The position numbers were made by a program, and so were the translations under genes. The notes beneath the pieces are model-generated. The model worked only from the letters and a program-made list of their open reading frames with translations, did no database searches and had not been told where the DNA came from. Below are positions 1 through 8,419 of a stretch of DNA of 35,966 bases, in pieces; positions within the stretch are counted from its first letter, which is position 1; each line of letters opens with the position of its first letter. This stretch comes from Microcella sp. (GTDB lineage Bacteria; Actinomycetota; Actinomycetes; Actinomycetales; Microbacteriaceae). Where the stretch lies: the NCBI GenBank assembly GCA_030158585.1, contig JAOASR010000131.1:1-35966 (forward strand), written 5' to 3'.

Positions 1-48
1 TCTCGTGCGCCCGGGGGCGCGCGGTGTGCCCGAAACTGCGCGGTGTGC
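1..48. repeat. Interleaved inverted-repeat element, copy 1 (truncated by window edge)
   Basis: GCGCCCGGGGGCGC 7-20, 6-nt spacer, TGCCCGAA 27-34, GCGCGGTGTGC 38-48: same modules, orientation and spacing as copy 2. Confidence 0.7.
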
Positions 49-76
49 CTCTTCGCGCCTCACCCGCCGTGCAGGT

Positions 77-149
77 GTTGCCCGTGCCGCACGCGTTCGC
101 TCGCCCCGCACGGATGAACCCATGCGGGGCGGGTGGCAACGTGCGGGCA
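77..149. repeat. Candidate fourth element with the same A-B-hairpin-A'-B' order
   Basis: GTTGCC 77-82 / GGCAAC 135-140; TGCCGCACG 85-93 / CGTGCGGGCA 140-149 (one bulge); hairpin CGCCCCGCA 102-110 / TGCGGGGCG 123-131. Confidence 0.45.
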
Positions 150-238
150 GGGGCGTTCCGGCGCTGGCAGAGTCGGCCGCGCCATGCAGGAGTGCGCGGC
201 GAGCGAGCGACCGAGCTGGCTGGCGGTGAGCGGGCGGC

Positions 239-3200
239 TCAGTCGGCGTCGATGGCCGCACGCCACAGTGCGCGCAGCTCGGCCTCGTCGGGAAGTCGCT
301 CGGGGCGCAGCACCTCGTCGTCGGCGACGAAGTAGAACGCCGCCTCGACACTCTCGAGCGGCAGCCCTCGCCAGCGCGCGTAGGCGAGCCGGTAGACGGC
401 GAGCTGCAGCTCTTTCGCGGCGCGGTCGGCGGCGTCGCGCGGCGCGCGGCCGGTCTTCCAGTCGACGATCTCGACGCGTTCGTGGCCGTCGGAGCCGGGC
501 GGCAGCGCGTAGACGGCGTCGATCTTGCAGACGAGGATGCGCCCCTCGAGCGGCACGTGCAGCTCGCGCTCGACGTCGAGCGGCTGGCGGGCCGCCCACG
601 GCGAGCTCTCGAAGGTGCGCTGCAGCTCGGCGAGCCGCTCGCGCTCGACGGCCTCTCCCCCGGCCTCGTCGTCGTAACCGAGGTCGAGGGCGATGCCGTC
701 GACGGCGTCGTCGATCGTGGCGAGCCCGTAGCGCTGCTCGACCCAGCGGTGAAAGACGGTGCCGAGCCGCGTCGCCCGGTACGGCCGCTGCGGCATGGGC
801 CGTCGCAGTCGCTCGACGATGGCCTCGCGGTCGGTGACGAACTCTTTGAGGGTCGACGCGGCGACGCGCAGGGGCACGGATGCTCGGCGCGCGCCGGCGA
901 GACGCTCAGCCCGCTCGGCGAGCAGCAGCGTGATGTCGTCGTGCCACGCGCTGCAGGCCTCGGGGTTCGCGGCCCTCACGCGCGCGGCGGCGCGTTCGAG
1001 CGCCGGACGGCGACCGCCGAGCGGGTCGCCCGGCCACCACGGCAGCTGCTCGTCGTCGGTCACGAGCGGGTTCTCGTCATGCTCGGTCGCGTCTGGCACG
1101 GGCGGAAGGATGCCGCGCTCGATGAGCGGCACGAGGAAGGGGCTCACGGCGCGCGGCCGGGCCTGCCCCGCCCAGAACGACCCCGTGAGCAGCAGCCGGT
1201 GGCGGGCGCGCGTGACGGCGACGTAGGCGAGGCGGCGCTCCTCGCGCTCGAGGTGGGCGGCGACCTCGGCGGAGTAGGCGTCGCGCCGCTCGAGCAGGTC
1301 TTTGCGGCTCTCGGCCCCGCGCCAGGCGAAGACCGGCAGCTCGGCGGCGTCGCCGCGCAGGTCGTAGGGCAGCACGCCGAGGCTCAGCCAGCCGATCGTG
1401 CCCTCGCGAGGCTTGGCGGGCAGCTCGTCGGCGACGAGGCGCGGCACGACGACGTGGTCCCACTCCAGGCCTTTGGAGCCGTGGATGGTGAGCACCTGCA
1501 CGGTGCCCGGCTCGGGGTCTTCGCTACGGGGCGAGAGGTTGTCGCGCCATTCGGCCTCGCGCAGCCACGACAGGAACCCGCCGAGCGTGGCGTGGTCGGC
1601 GAGCGCAAGGTAGCCGTCGAGCGCGTCGAGGAACGCCTCGCGGGGCGCGTCGCGCAGCACGCGCGCGGGGTTGGCGGCGACCTCGATGTCGAGCTGCAGC
1701 TCGTGCTCGACGGCGGCCACGAGGTCGGGCAGGTCGAGGGCGGTGCGCGAGCGCAGGCGGCCGAAGAGGCGACCGGCCTCGCGCAGCCGCTCGCGACCGG
1801 GGTCGCTCAGCCGCGCGAGCTGACCGTGGTCGTCGGGCGCCGTGGCGACGAAGTCGAGGGCGTCGACGAGCGATACGCCGTCGGTCGCCGCGACGCTGGC
1901 ACGCATGCGCTCGATGACCTCGGGTGAGAAGGCGCGTTGGGCGAGGTCGCGCTCGCGCAGCCACGACGCGATGCCGCGCAGTGCTTCGAGGTCGGCGAGG
2001 CCGACGCGCCAGCGAGGCCCGGCCAGCAGGCGCACGAGCTCGGTGCCCGCGGCGGGGTCGTCGACGACGGCGAGCGCGCTGACGAGGTCGGCGATCTCGG
2101 GCTCGGCGAGCAGCCCGCCGATGCCGAGCACGTGAAACGGCACGGAGTGCTCGCGCAGCGCCGCGAGGAACACCGGCTGCAGCGTGCGATTGCGCATGAG
2201 CAGGGCGGCGCTCGGGCGCAGCGGGCGGCCCTCGTCGTCGAGTGCGCCCGCGGGCTTGCCGTGCGGAGGCGCGGCGAGGCGGGCGGCGAGCCAGCGCGCC
2301 ACGGCGTCCGCCTCCTCCTGCACGGTCTCGAGGTGGACGAGCTCGACGGGCTCGTCGCTCGCCGCGGGACCCGGGTCGAGCCGCTCGACGGGCACGCCGC
2401 CGCGCGCCGTGAGGGGCTCGACGAGCGCGTTGGCGACGTCGAGGATGCGGTGGCCGTTGCGCCACGAGGTGCTGAGCGAGTACCGCGCGACGGCCGCCGC
2501 GACGGTGGCCTCGGCGCCGGCGGCGGTCGCGGCGGCGGTCTCCTCAGCATCCGCGGCAGCGCCGCCCGCAGCGCCCCCGGCCGCACCGTTCAGCGCGAAG
2601 CGCCGGGCGAAGTCGTCGAGGTTCGAGGCGCTCGCGCCGCGCCAGCCGTAGATCGACTGGTGCGGGTCGCCGACAGCCATCACGGGCATGCCGGCGAAGA
2701 GCGCGGCGAGCAGGCGCGACTGGGCGACATTCGTGTCTTGGTACTCGTCGAGCAGCACGACGCGATACCGATCGCGGATGCCCGCCGCGACGTCGGCGTG
2801 ACGCCCTACGATGCGCAGCGCGAGGCTCACCTGGTCGCTGAACTCGACGAGCCCGTCACGCGCCTTCAGCTCGTGGAAGCGCTCGACGAGGTCCACGAGC
2901 GGCAGCGTCGCCCCGAGCCTCATGAGCTGCTGCATCGGGGCGGTGCGCTCGTGCCGGTCGCCGAGCGGCAGCTCGGCGACGCCCAGGAACTCGTCGATGT
3001 AGCGCCGCACGTCGCCGATCTCGGCGTCGTGCTCGGCGACGGAGTGGGCGAGCTGCAGCACCGCGGCGGTGATGCGGTCGACGGGCAGGTCGAGGTCGGC
3101 GAGCCGCGAGTCGTGCGAGCTCGTGACGAGCTGCCGGGCGAGCTGCCACGCGCTCGCCTCGCCGAGCACGGCGCCCTCCGGGTCGCGGCCGATGAGCACC

Positions 3201-3607
3201 GCGTGGTCGCGGTACAGCGTCGAGGCGAACGCGTTGTAGGTCGAGACGCTCGGCTGGGTGAATGCGTCGACGAGAGGCGGAGCATCCGGCTCTCGATTCA
3301 TCATGGGCGTGCGCCCGAGCGCGGTGAGCCGCTCGCGGATGCGGTGTGAGAGCTCGCCGGCGGCCTTGCGTGTGAAGGTGAGGCCGAGCACCTGCTCGGG
3401 CTGTACGAAGCCGTTCGCGACGAGCCACAGAACGCGCGCCGACATCGTCTCGGTCTTGCCCGAACCGGCTCCTGCGACGACCAGGGCGGGGGCGAGGGGC
3501 GATTCGATGACCAAGCGCTGCTCGGCAGTGGGCCGGTGCTGCCCGATGGCGTCGGCGATGTCGTCGGCGCTCACGCGAGCGCCCGGCACGGTGGCGATCC
3601 AGCTCAT
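239..3607 (-). CDS. UvrD/Rep-type DNA helicase with C-terminal RecB-like nuclease domain, AdnB-like
   Basis: Walker A GAGSGKTETM, DEYQDTNVAQ, GDPHQSIYGWRGA, YVAVTRARHRLLLTGS, C-terminal VEIVDWKTGRAP nuclease motif; 1-nt TGATG overlap with the upstream AdnA-like gene. Confidence 0.9.
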   Translation of the reverse strand: MSWIATVPGARVSADDIADAIGQHRPTAEQRLVIESPLAPALVVAGAGSGKTETMSARVLWLVANGFVQPEQVLGLTFTRKAAGELSHRIRERLTALGRTPMMNREPDAPPLVDAFTQPSVSTYNAFASTLYRDHAVLIGRDPEGAVLGEASAWQLARQLVTSSHDSRLADLDLPVDRITAAVLQLAHSVAEHDAEIGDVRRYIDEFLGVAELPLGDRHERTAPMQQLMRLGATLPLVDLVERFHELKARDGLVEFSDQVSLALRIVGRHADVAAGIRDRYRVVLLDEYQDTNVAQSRLLAALFAGMPVMAVGDPHQSIYGWRGASASNLDDFARRFALNGAAGGAAGGAAADAEETAAATAAGAEATVAAAVARYSLSTSWRNGHRILDVANALVEPLTARGGVPVERLDPGPAASDEPVELVHLETVQEEADAVARWLAARLAAPPHGKPAGALDDEGRPLRPSAALLMRNRTLQPVFLAALREHSVPFHVLGIGGLLAEPEIADLVSALAVVDDPAAGTELVRLLAGPRWRVGLADLEALRGIASWLRERDLAQRAFSPEVIERMRASVAATDGVSLVDALDFVATAPDDHGQLARLSDPGRERLREAGRLFGRLRSRTALDLPDLVAAVEHELQLDIEVAANPARVLRDAPREAFLDALDGYLALADHATLGGFLSWLREAEWRDNLSPRSEDPEPGTVQVLTIHGSKGLEWDHVVVPRLVADELPAKPREGTIGWLSLGVLPYDLRGDAAELPVFAWRGAESRKDLLERRDAYSAEVAAHLEREERRLAYVAVTRARHRLLLTGSFWAGQARPRAVSPFLVPLIERGILPPVPDATEHDENPLVTDDEQLPWWPGDPLGGRRPALERAAARVRAANPEACSAWHDDITLLLAERAERLAGARRASVPLRVAASTLKEFVTDREAIVERLRRPMPQRPYRATRLGTVFHRWVEQRYGLATIDDAVDGIALDLGYDDEAGGEAVERERLAELQRTFESSPWAARQPLDVERELHVPLEGRILVCKIDAVYALPPGSDGHERVEIVDWKTGRAPRDAADRAAKELQLAVYRLAYARWRGLPLESVEAAFYFVADDEVLRPERLPDEAELRALWRAAIDAD

Positions 3608-6600
3608 CAGTCGTCCCCCGTCACAGGCGGCACGCGGTGCAGGCGATGCCGCAGCGAGCCGTAGTCGAAGCGGCCGACGGTGCGAGCGCCGGTGAGCTCA
3701 GCGACGGCGATCGCCGCGACCGCCTGGCGCAGCCGCTCGCGGAACGCCTCGAGCCCCGCATCGTCGAGCACAGGCTGGCTCGCCTCGCGGTACGGCTTGC
3801 CGCGCACGCCCTCGCGCACGAAGAGCAGTCTCGCGCCCTCGGCGTGGTGCGGGCCGAGGGCGTCGAGCGCCTCGTCGAACGCGCCGTCGGCGTAGGCGAG
3901 CTGGTAAGCGCCGAGCTGCGCGTTCTCGGCCGCCTTCTGGTCGGTCACCGGTCGCCCGGTCTTCAGGTCGATGATGCGCACGGCGCCGTCGTCGGCGCGC
4001 TCGATGCGATCGACGGTGCCGCGCAGGCGCGCGCGATCGACCTCGACCTCGAACGAGCGCTCGGCGGCGACGAGAGCGCGGCCCGCGGCGGCCGCATCCT
4101 GCAGATAGGTGGCGACACCCACGGCGTAGCGGCGAGCGAGACGGCGCTGCTGGTCGGCGAGCCACGGCGACTCGAACACGAGCTCGCTCCAGCGAGCCTC
4201 GATCGCCGCCCAGACGGCGTCGACGCTCGGGTCGGTCGCGGTCTCCATCGCCCCGTGCACGATCGTGCCGATGCCCATCGCCGGGCTCGACTCCTCAGGG
4301 GCGATGCGGTCGAGGAACCAGTCGAGCGGCGAGGCTTCGATCGCCTCGAGCTTCGAGGGCGAGAGCGAGACGCGCTCGGCGTCGGCGAAGAGCGACGCGG
4401 TCGTCGACGCATCGAGCAGCCCCCACCAGTCATCGGGGCTCGCTCCAGCCACCTCGGCCTCGGCAAGCCGACTCAGAGCGACGGCGGCGTCGGCCCTCGC
4501 GGTCTCGCCCGAGGCGGGGTCGGCGAGGATGCGCCGCAGATGCCCCACGAGCCGACGCAGCGAGCGCGGCCGACCTCGGCGCCGCTCGGCGGCCGCGGCG
4601 CCGCCCGCACCGTCGAGCTCGGCGGCGGCATCGGCGACGAACTGCCACAGGGCGCTCGGCTGCTCGTCGTCGCCCGAGGTCGCGGTGACGATGAGCTGCT
4701 GCCGCGCGCGCGAGAACGCGAGCACGGCCATGCGCAGCTCGTCGTCGAGCACGAGGCGCCTCTCGTCGAGGTCGTCGACGGGCAGACCGCGGGCGAGGCG
4801 GCTCACCGCGGGCGCGTGCAGCAGCGTGCCGCGGATGCGCAGGTTCGGCCACACGCCCTCGGTGAGGCCGGCGACGATGACGACGTCGACCTCGAGACCC
4901 GTCGCCGAGGCGGGCGTCGTGACGAGCACCGACTCGGCGACCCGCACGGGGGCGAGCAGGTCGTCGGCGACGTCGCTGTCGAGCACGCGCGCGAGGAACG
5001 CCTCGACGGTCGCCTCGGGCACGGTGTCGACGATCGTCGTCGCGGCCGTGAACACGGCGACGACGGCATCGAGCGCGCGGTCGGCCTCGGCGGCGACGAC
5101 GCCGCTGCCGGCCGATTGCCTGGCCCAGTCGTCGGCGACGCGCGCGTCGCTCCAGGCCGTCCAGAGCAGCTCGTCGACCGTCGCCCCTGCCTCGTGCTGA
5201 CCGCGGATGCACGCGAGGGTGCGCGCGACGCGTGCGGCACGACGGGCCACGCGATGGTCGATCGTCTCGAGCCGGTCGGGGGCGGCGAGCGCCTCGACGA
5301 GCAGCTCGTCGGCGGAGCGGTCGCCCTCGCCCGCGAGCTCCTCCGCCCGCAGCGCGCGACGCAGCCGCCGCAGGCCGATGCGGTCGAGCCCGCCGAGCGG
5401 GCCGAGCAGCAGCTCGGTCGCCGCGGAGGCGTCGAGGGGGCTGCGGCCGACCCCGACATCGACGAAGCGGATGAGGGCACGCGCCGCGGGGTGCTCGCGC
5501 AGCGGCCGCCCGGCCGCGGTCGTGCGCACCGGAACCTCGGCGACGGCGAGCGCCCGAGCGATGAGCGGCACCTGGGCGCCGCTGCGCACGACGACGGCCA
5601 TGCGCGACCACGGCACGCGATCGAGCACGTGGCGCTCGCGCAGCAGATCGGCGATGAGCGAGCGCTCGCGGGCCCCGCTCGGTGCCGAGAGGGCGAGCAG
5701 GGCGGGCTCGAGAAGAGCGGGCGCAACCAGGGCGGGCTCGAGAAGAGCGGGCGCGGCCGGCGCCGGCTCGACGAGGCCGTCGCCGCCCTCCGATGACTGC
5801 TCGGCATCGCACTCGCGCCCAGCAGCCGCTCGGCGCTGCAGCCCCGCGGCCGCCGTGCCGACGCGCGACGCGAGCGAGGCGACGAGCGAGCGGATGACCG
5901 GCCCGTGCCGGTGCGCGGTGCCGAGCACGAGCGTCGGCAGCACCGCACCCTCGACGAGCGCCGCGAAGCGCGCGACGGCGTCGGGCTCGGCGCCGCGGAA
6001 GGTGTTGGTCGCGACGTCGGGATCGCCGAGCACGACGACCGTCGATCCACGCGCCGCGAGCGCCGCGAGCAGGTCGAAGCCGCTCGGTGTCGCGTCGTGC
6101 GCGTCGTCAAGCACGAAGAGCCGCGGCACCGGCGGTGCGCTCGCGCGGGGCGCCCGCACGAGCCCGATCGCCGCGCGCACGAGCTCGGCCGGGTCGACCT
6201 GATCGGCGCGCGACCCCCCGAGCACGGCGCGGTACTCCTCGACGAAGTCGGCGATCGCCGCCCACTCGGGTCGCGACCGCCGCGCCGCCGCGGCCCGCAG
6301 GTCGTCAGGCGACCAGTCGTGCTCTGAGAGCCGCGCGATGAGGTCGCGGAGCTCGGTGCGGAACGCGCCGAGCGCGCGCACGTCGGGGCCGAGATGCTCA
6401 GGCCAGGCAGGGCCGAGGCGACTCGACCCGCCACCACTCGACCAACCCCCCAGCCCGAGCTCGTCGAGCCCCGCCCCCTCGAGCAGCTCGGCGATGTCGG
6501 CATCCTGATCAGCGCCGGAGAGCAGGCGCGGGTCGGGCCGACCGTCGAGCCGGGCATCCGCCGTGACGATCGCGTGGGCGTACGAGGCGATCGAGCGGGC

Positions 6601-6870
6601 GAGCGGGCCAGGCAGCACGGGAGCCGCCGCCTCGTCGGGCTCGGCGAGCCGGAGCGCCAGGCGGTCGCGCAGAGCGGTCGCCGTGCGGCGCGAGGGCGTG
6701 AGCACGAGCACCTCGTCAGGTGCGAGCCCGTCGTCGAGCACGGCCGCCGCCACGAGCTCGATCGCGACCGTGGTCTTCCCCGTTCCGGGAGCCCCGAGCA
6801 CGACCGCGCCTGCCCCGTTCCGCGCCGAGAGCGCGGCGAGCTGCGACGGGTCGAGCGAGGGCATGCCCAC
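3607..6870 (-). CDS. PD-(D/E)XK nuclease / helicase-like protein, AdnA-like
   Basis: Walker A GAPGTGKTT; degenerate Walker B-like FVLDDAHDATP and GDPDVATNTFRGA; C-terminal VRIIDLKTGRPVTDQKAAENAQLGAYQLAY; directly upstream of the AdnB-like gene. Confidence 0.87.
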   Translation of the reverse strand: MGMPSLDPSQLAALSARNGAGAVVLGAPGTGKTTVAIELVAAAVLDDGLAPDEVLVLTPSRRTATALRDRLALRLAEPDEAAAPVLPGPLARSIASYAHAIVTADARLDGRPDPRLLSGADQDADIAELLEGAGLDELGLGGWSSGGGSSRLGPAWPEHLGPDVRALGAFRTELRDLIARLSEHDWSPDDLRAAAARRSRPEWAAIADFVEEYRAVLGGSRADQVDPAELVRAAIGLVRAPRASAPPVPRLFVLDDAHDATPSGFDLLAALAARGSTVVVLGDPDVATNTFRGAEPDAVARFAALVEGAVLPTLVLGTAHRHGPVIRSLVASLASRVGTAAAGLQRRAAAGRECDAEQSSEGGDGLVEPAPAAPALLEPALVAPALLEPALLALSAPSGARERSLIADLLRERHVLDRVPWSRMAVVVRSGAQVPLIARALAVAEVPVRTTAAGRPLREHPAARALIRFVDVGVGRSPLDASAATELLLGPLGGLDRIGLRRLRRALRAEELAGEGDRSADELLVEALAAPDRLETIDHRVARRAARVARTLACIRGQHEAGATVDELLWTAWSDARVADDWARQSAGSGVVAAEADRALDAVVAVFTAATTIVDTVPEATVEAFLARVLDSDVADDLLAPVRVAESVLVTTPASATGLEVDVVIVAGLTEGVWPNLRIRGTLLHAPAVSRLARGLPVDDLDERRLVLDDELRMAVLAFSRARQQLIVTATSGDDEQPSALWQFVADAAAELDGAGGAAAAERRRGRPRSLRRLVGHLRRILADPASGETARADAAVALSRLAEAEVAGASPDDWWGLLDASTTASLFADAERVSLSPSKLEAIEASPLDWFLDRIAPEESSPAMGIGTIVHGAMETATDPSVDAVWAAIEARWSELVFESPWLADQQRRLARRYAVGVATYLQDAAAAGRALVAAERSFEVEVDRARLRGTVDRIERADDGAVRIIDLKTGRPVTDQKAAENAQLGAYQLAYADGAFDEALDALGPHHAEGARLLFVREGVRGKPYREASQPVLDDAGLEAFRERLRQAVAAIAVAELTGARTVGRFDYGSLRHRLHRVPPVTGDD
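5701..5775. repeat. 30-bp tandem duplication (about 2.5 copies) inside the adnA-like CDS
   Basis: ggcgggctcgagaagagcgggcgcaaccag / ggcgggctcgagaagagcgggcgcggccgg / cgccggctcgacgagg; encodes repeated APALLEPALV. Confidence 0.85.
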
Positions 6871-6991
6871 ACGCTAGCGGGGGCCTCCGACACCCGCCCC
6901 GCGCCCGGCCGACGCCTCCGCCGACGCCCGACCGCGCGTTCGGATCCGCTCTCGGTGAACGCCGCAGAACCGGCTCGCGCGCCGGGGTACA

Positions 6992-7222
6992 GTGACGTTC
7001 GTGGACATTCGCATCGGCATCCTCAACAGCCCCCGTGAGCTCGCGTTCGAGACCTCGCAGACCGCCGCAGAGATTCAGAAGGCCGTCGGCGACGCCCTCG
7101 CGGGCGGTACGGTTCTCACCCTCTCCGACGACAAGGGCAAGCACTACGTGGTGCCCGCCGCCGCCATCGGCTACGTCGAGATCGGCACCGAGTCGACCCG
7201 CCGCATCGGGTTCGTCGGCTAG
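6992..7222 (+). CDS. DUF3107 family protein
   Basis: DIRIGILNSPRELAFETSQTAAEIQKAVGDAL...GYVEIGTESTRRIGFVG is characteristic of actinobacterial DUF3107; the true start may be the GTG at 7001. Confidence 0.85.
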   Translation: MTFVDIRIGILNSPRELAFETSQTAAEIQKAVGDALAGGTVLTLSDDKGKHYVVPAAAIGYVEIGTESTRRIGFVG

Positions 7223-7224
7223 TC

Positions 7225-7545
7225 ATGGAACTGCTCTTCGTGACGGTCATCGGCGCCGCCCTCGCCCTCGGGGTGCGCTACGCCGTGCCCGGTCGTGAGA
7301 CGCACGGCCTGCTGCTGATCCCCGCGATCGGCGCGGCCGCGACGGCCGTCACGTGGGTGCTCCTGCTGTGGCTGGGCTTCACCTTCGACGGCGGGTGGAT
7401 CTGGGTCTTCAGCCTCGTGATCGGCCCGGGCGTCGCGCTCGCCTTCGCGCTGCTGCTGCCCCCGCGCCGACGTGCCGCCGATGACGAGCTCCTCGCGCGC
7501 CTGATGACTCCGGGTGGGATGCCCGCCGCGACCGCCGCCGCCTGA
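7225..7545 (+). CDS. Small membrane protein, 106 aa
   Basis: Several hydrophobic segments; starts 2 nt after the DUF3107 stop. Confidence 0.7.
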   Translation: MELLFVTVIGAALALGVRYAVPGRETHGLLLIPAIGAAATAVTWVLLLWLGFTFDGGWIWVFSLVIGPGVALAFALLLPPRRRAADDELLARLMTPGGMPAATAAA

Positions 7546-7600
7546 CGAGCTCGCCGCTCACGCCCGACCCCGACGTCGCCGACCCGGAGGTGGGTGCGCG

Positions 7601-8317
7601 CTACGCCGTGAGGCCGAGGCGGTCGAGCCGCCGCGTGTGCTCGGCGATGAGCTCGGTGAAGACCGGTTCGATCTGCTCCTCGTCGCGCGCGCGATCGGTG
7701 TGCACGACGAGCGCCGAGCGCGCCTGCAGCATCGTGTCGCCCACGAGGCGTCGGCACCACAGCGCGAGGCGCGACGACAGCCGCGGGTTCGCGGCGATGG
7801 CCTTCTCGACGATGCCGTGCAGCGGCTGCTCGAGGTCGCCCACGCGCAGCGCCGTCTCGACGTTCTCGCGCGTCTCGCGCGGCAGACCGGCGCCCAGGCG
7901 CACCCAGAAGTCGGTGAGGAACCCGATCGTGACGTGCGCGCTCGCGACCTGCTCATGCCAGTCGGCGCCCATCGTGCGGCGCTCGAACTCCTGCACGCTC
8001 GCGAGGTGCGGCTCCATGACGGCGGTCGTGTCGAGCTTGAGTCGCTCCATCTCGGCGACGAGGCCCCGGTACCGGGCGAGGGCGGTGGCCGCGGCCTGAG
8101 CGAGAGCATCCTTCTCAGCGACCCGCGGGGCGTTCGCGACCGCGTGGCTCAACTGCTCGAAGAAGGTGAGGTGCAGCGCGGCGCAGTGGCCGAGGAAGAC
8201 GTCGGTCGCGGGCGTCAGCTCGTGGAGGTCGACGCGCGTCGCGGCGGTCGCCGTGTCGCGCGACGGGAGCGTGGGCGCGGGCGTGCGCAGACGCGAGCGA
8301 CGGAACCACGAGACCAC
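7601..8317 (-). CDS. Ferritin-like-fold / MiaE-like protein
   Basis: Helical sequence (ATDVFLGHCAALHLTFFEQLSHAV...ADWHEQVASAHVTIGFLTDFW) and position next to a DEAD-box helicase, as for the Rv3210c-type protein. Confidence 0.7.
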   Translation of the reverse strand: MVSWFRRSRLRTPAPTLPSRDTATAATRVDLHELTPATDVFLGHCAALHLTFFEQLSHAVANAPRVAEKDALAQAAATALARYRGLVAEMERLKLDTTAVMEPHLASVQEFERRTMGADWHEQVASAHVTIGFLTDFWVRLGAGLPRETRENVETALRVGDLEQPLHGIVEKAIAANPRLSSRLALWCRRLVGDTMLQARSALVVHTDRARDEEQIEPVFTELIAEHTRRLDRLGLTA

Positions 8318-8419
8318 GCCGACAGCCTAGGCGATGGGGTGCGCGGAGCGGGCGCGATGCGCGAGGCACCCCGGCGGCTAAACTGAGGCCACCAAATACC
8401 AGACAGGGCGAACCTTCAC

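Noticed and set aside
482-5796. Long plus-strand ORFs (482..1927, 1937..3349, 3637..5796) opposite adnA/adnB
   Set aside because: Antisense shadows with no recognisable domain; the minus strand has full helicase/nuclease motifs.
8336-8372. GGGGTGC...GCACCCC stem before the DEAD-box gene as a cold-shock leader/riboswitch
   Set aside because: Lies upstream of the most likely -10 (TAAACT, 8379-8384), so probably not transcribed with the gene; only 7 bp in GC-rich DNA.
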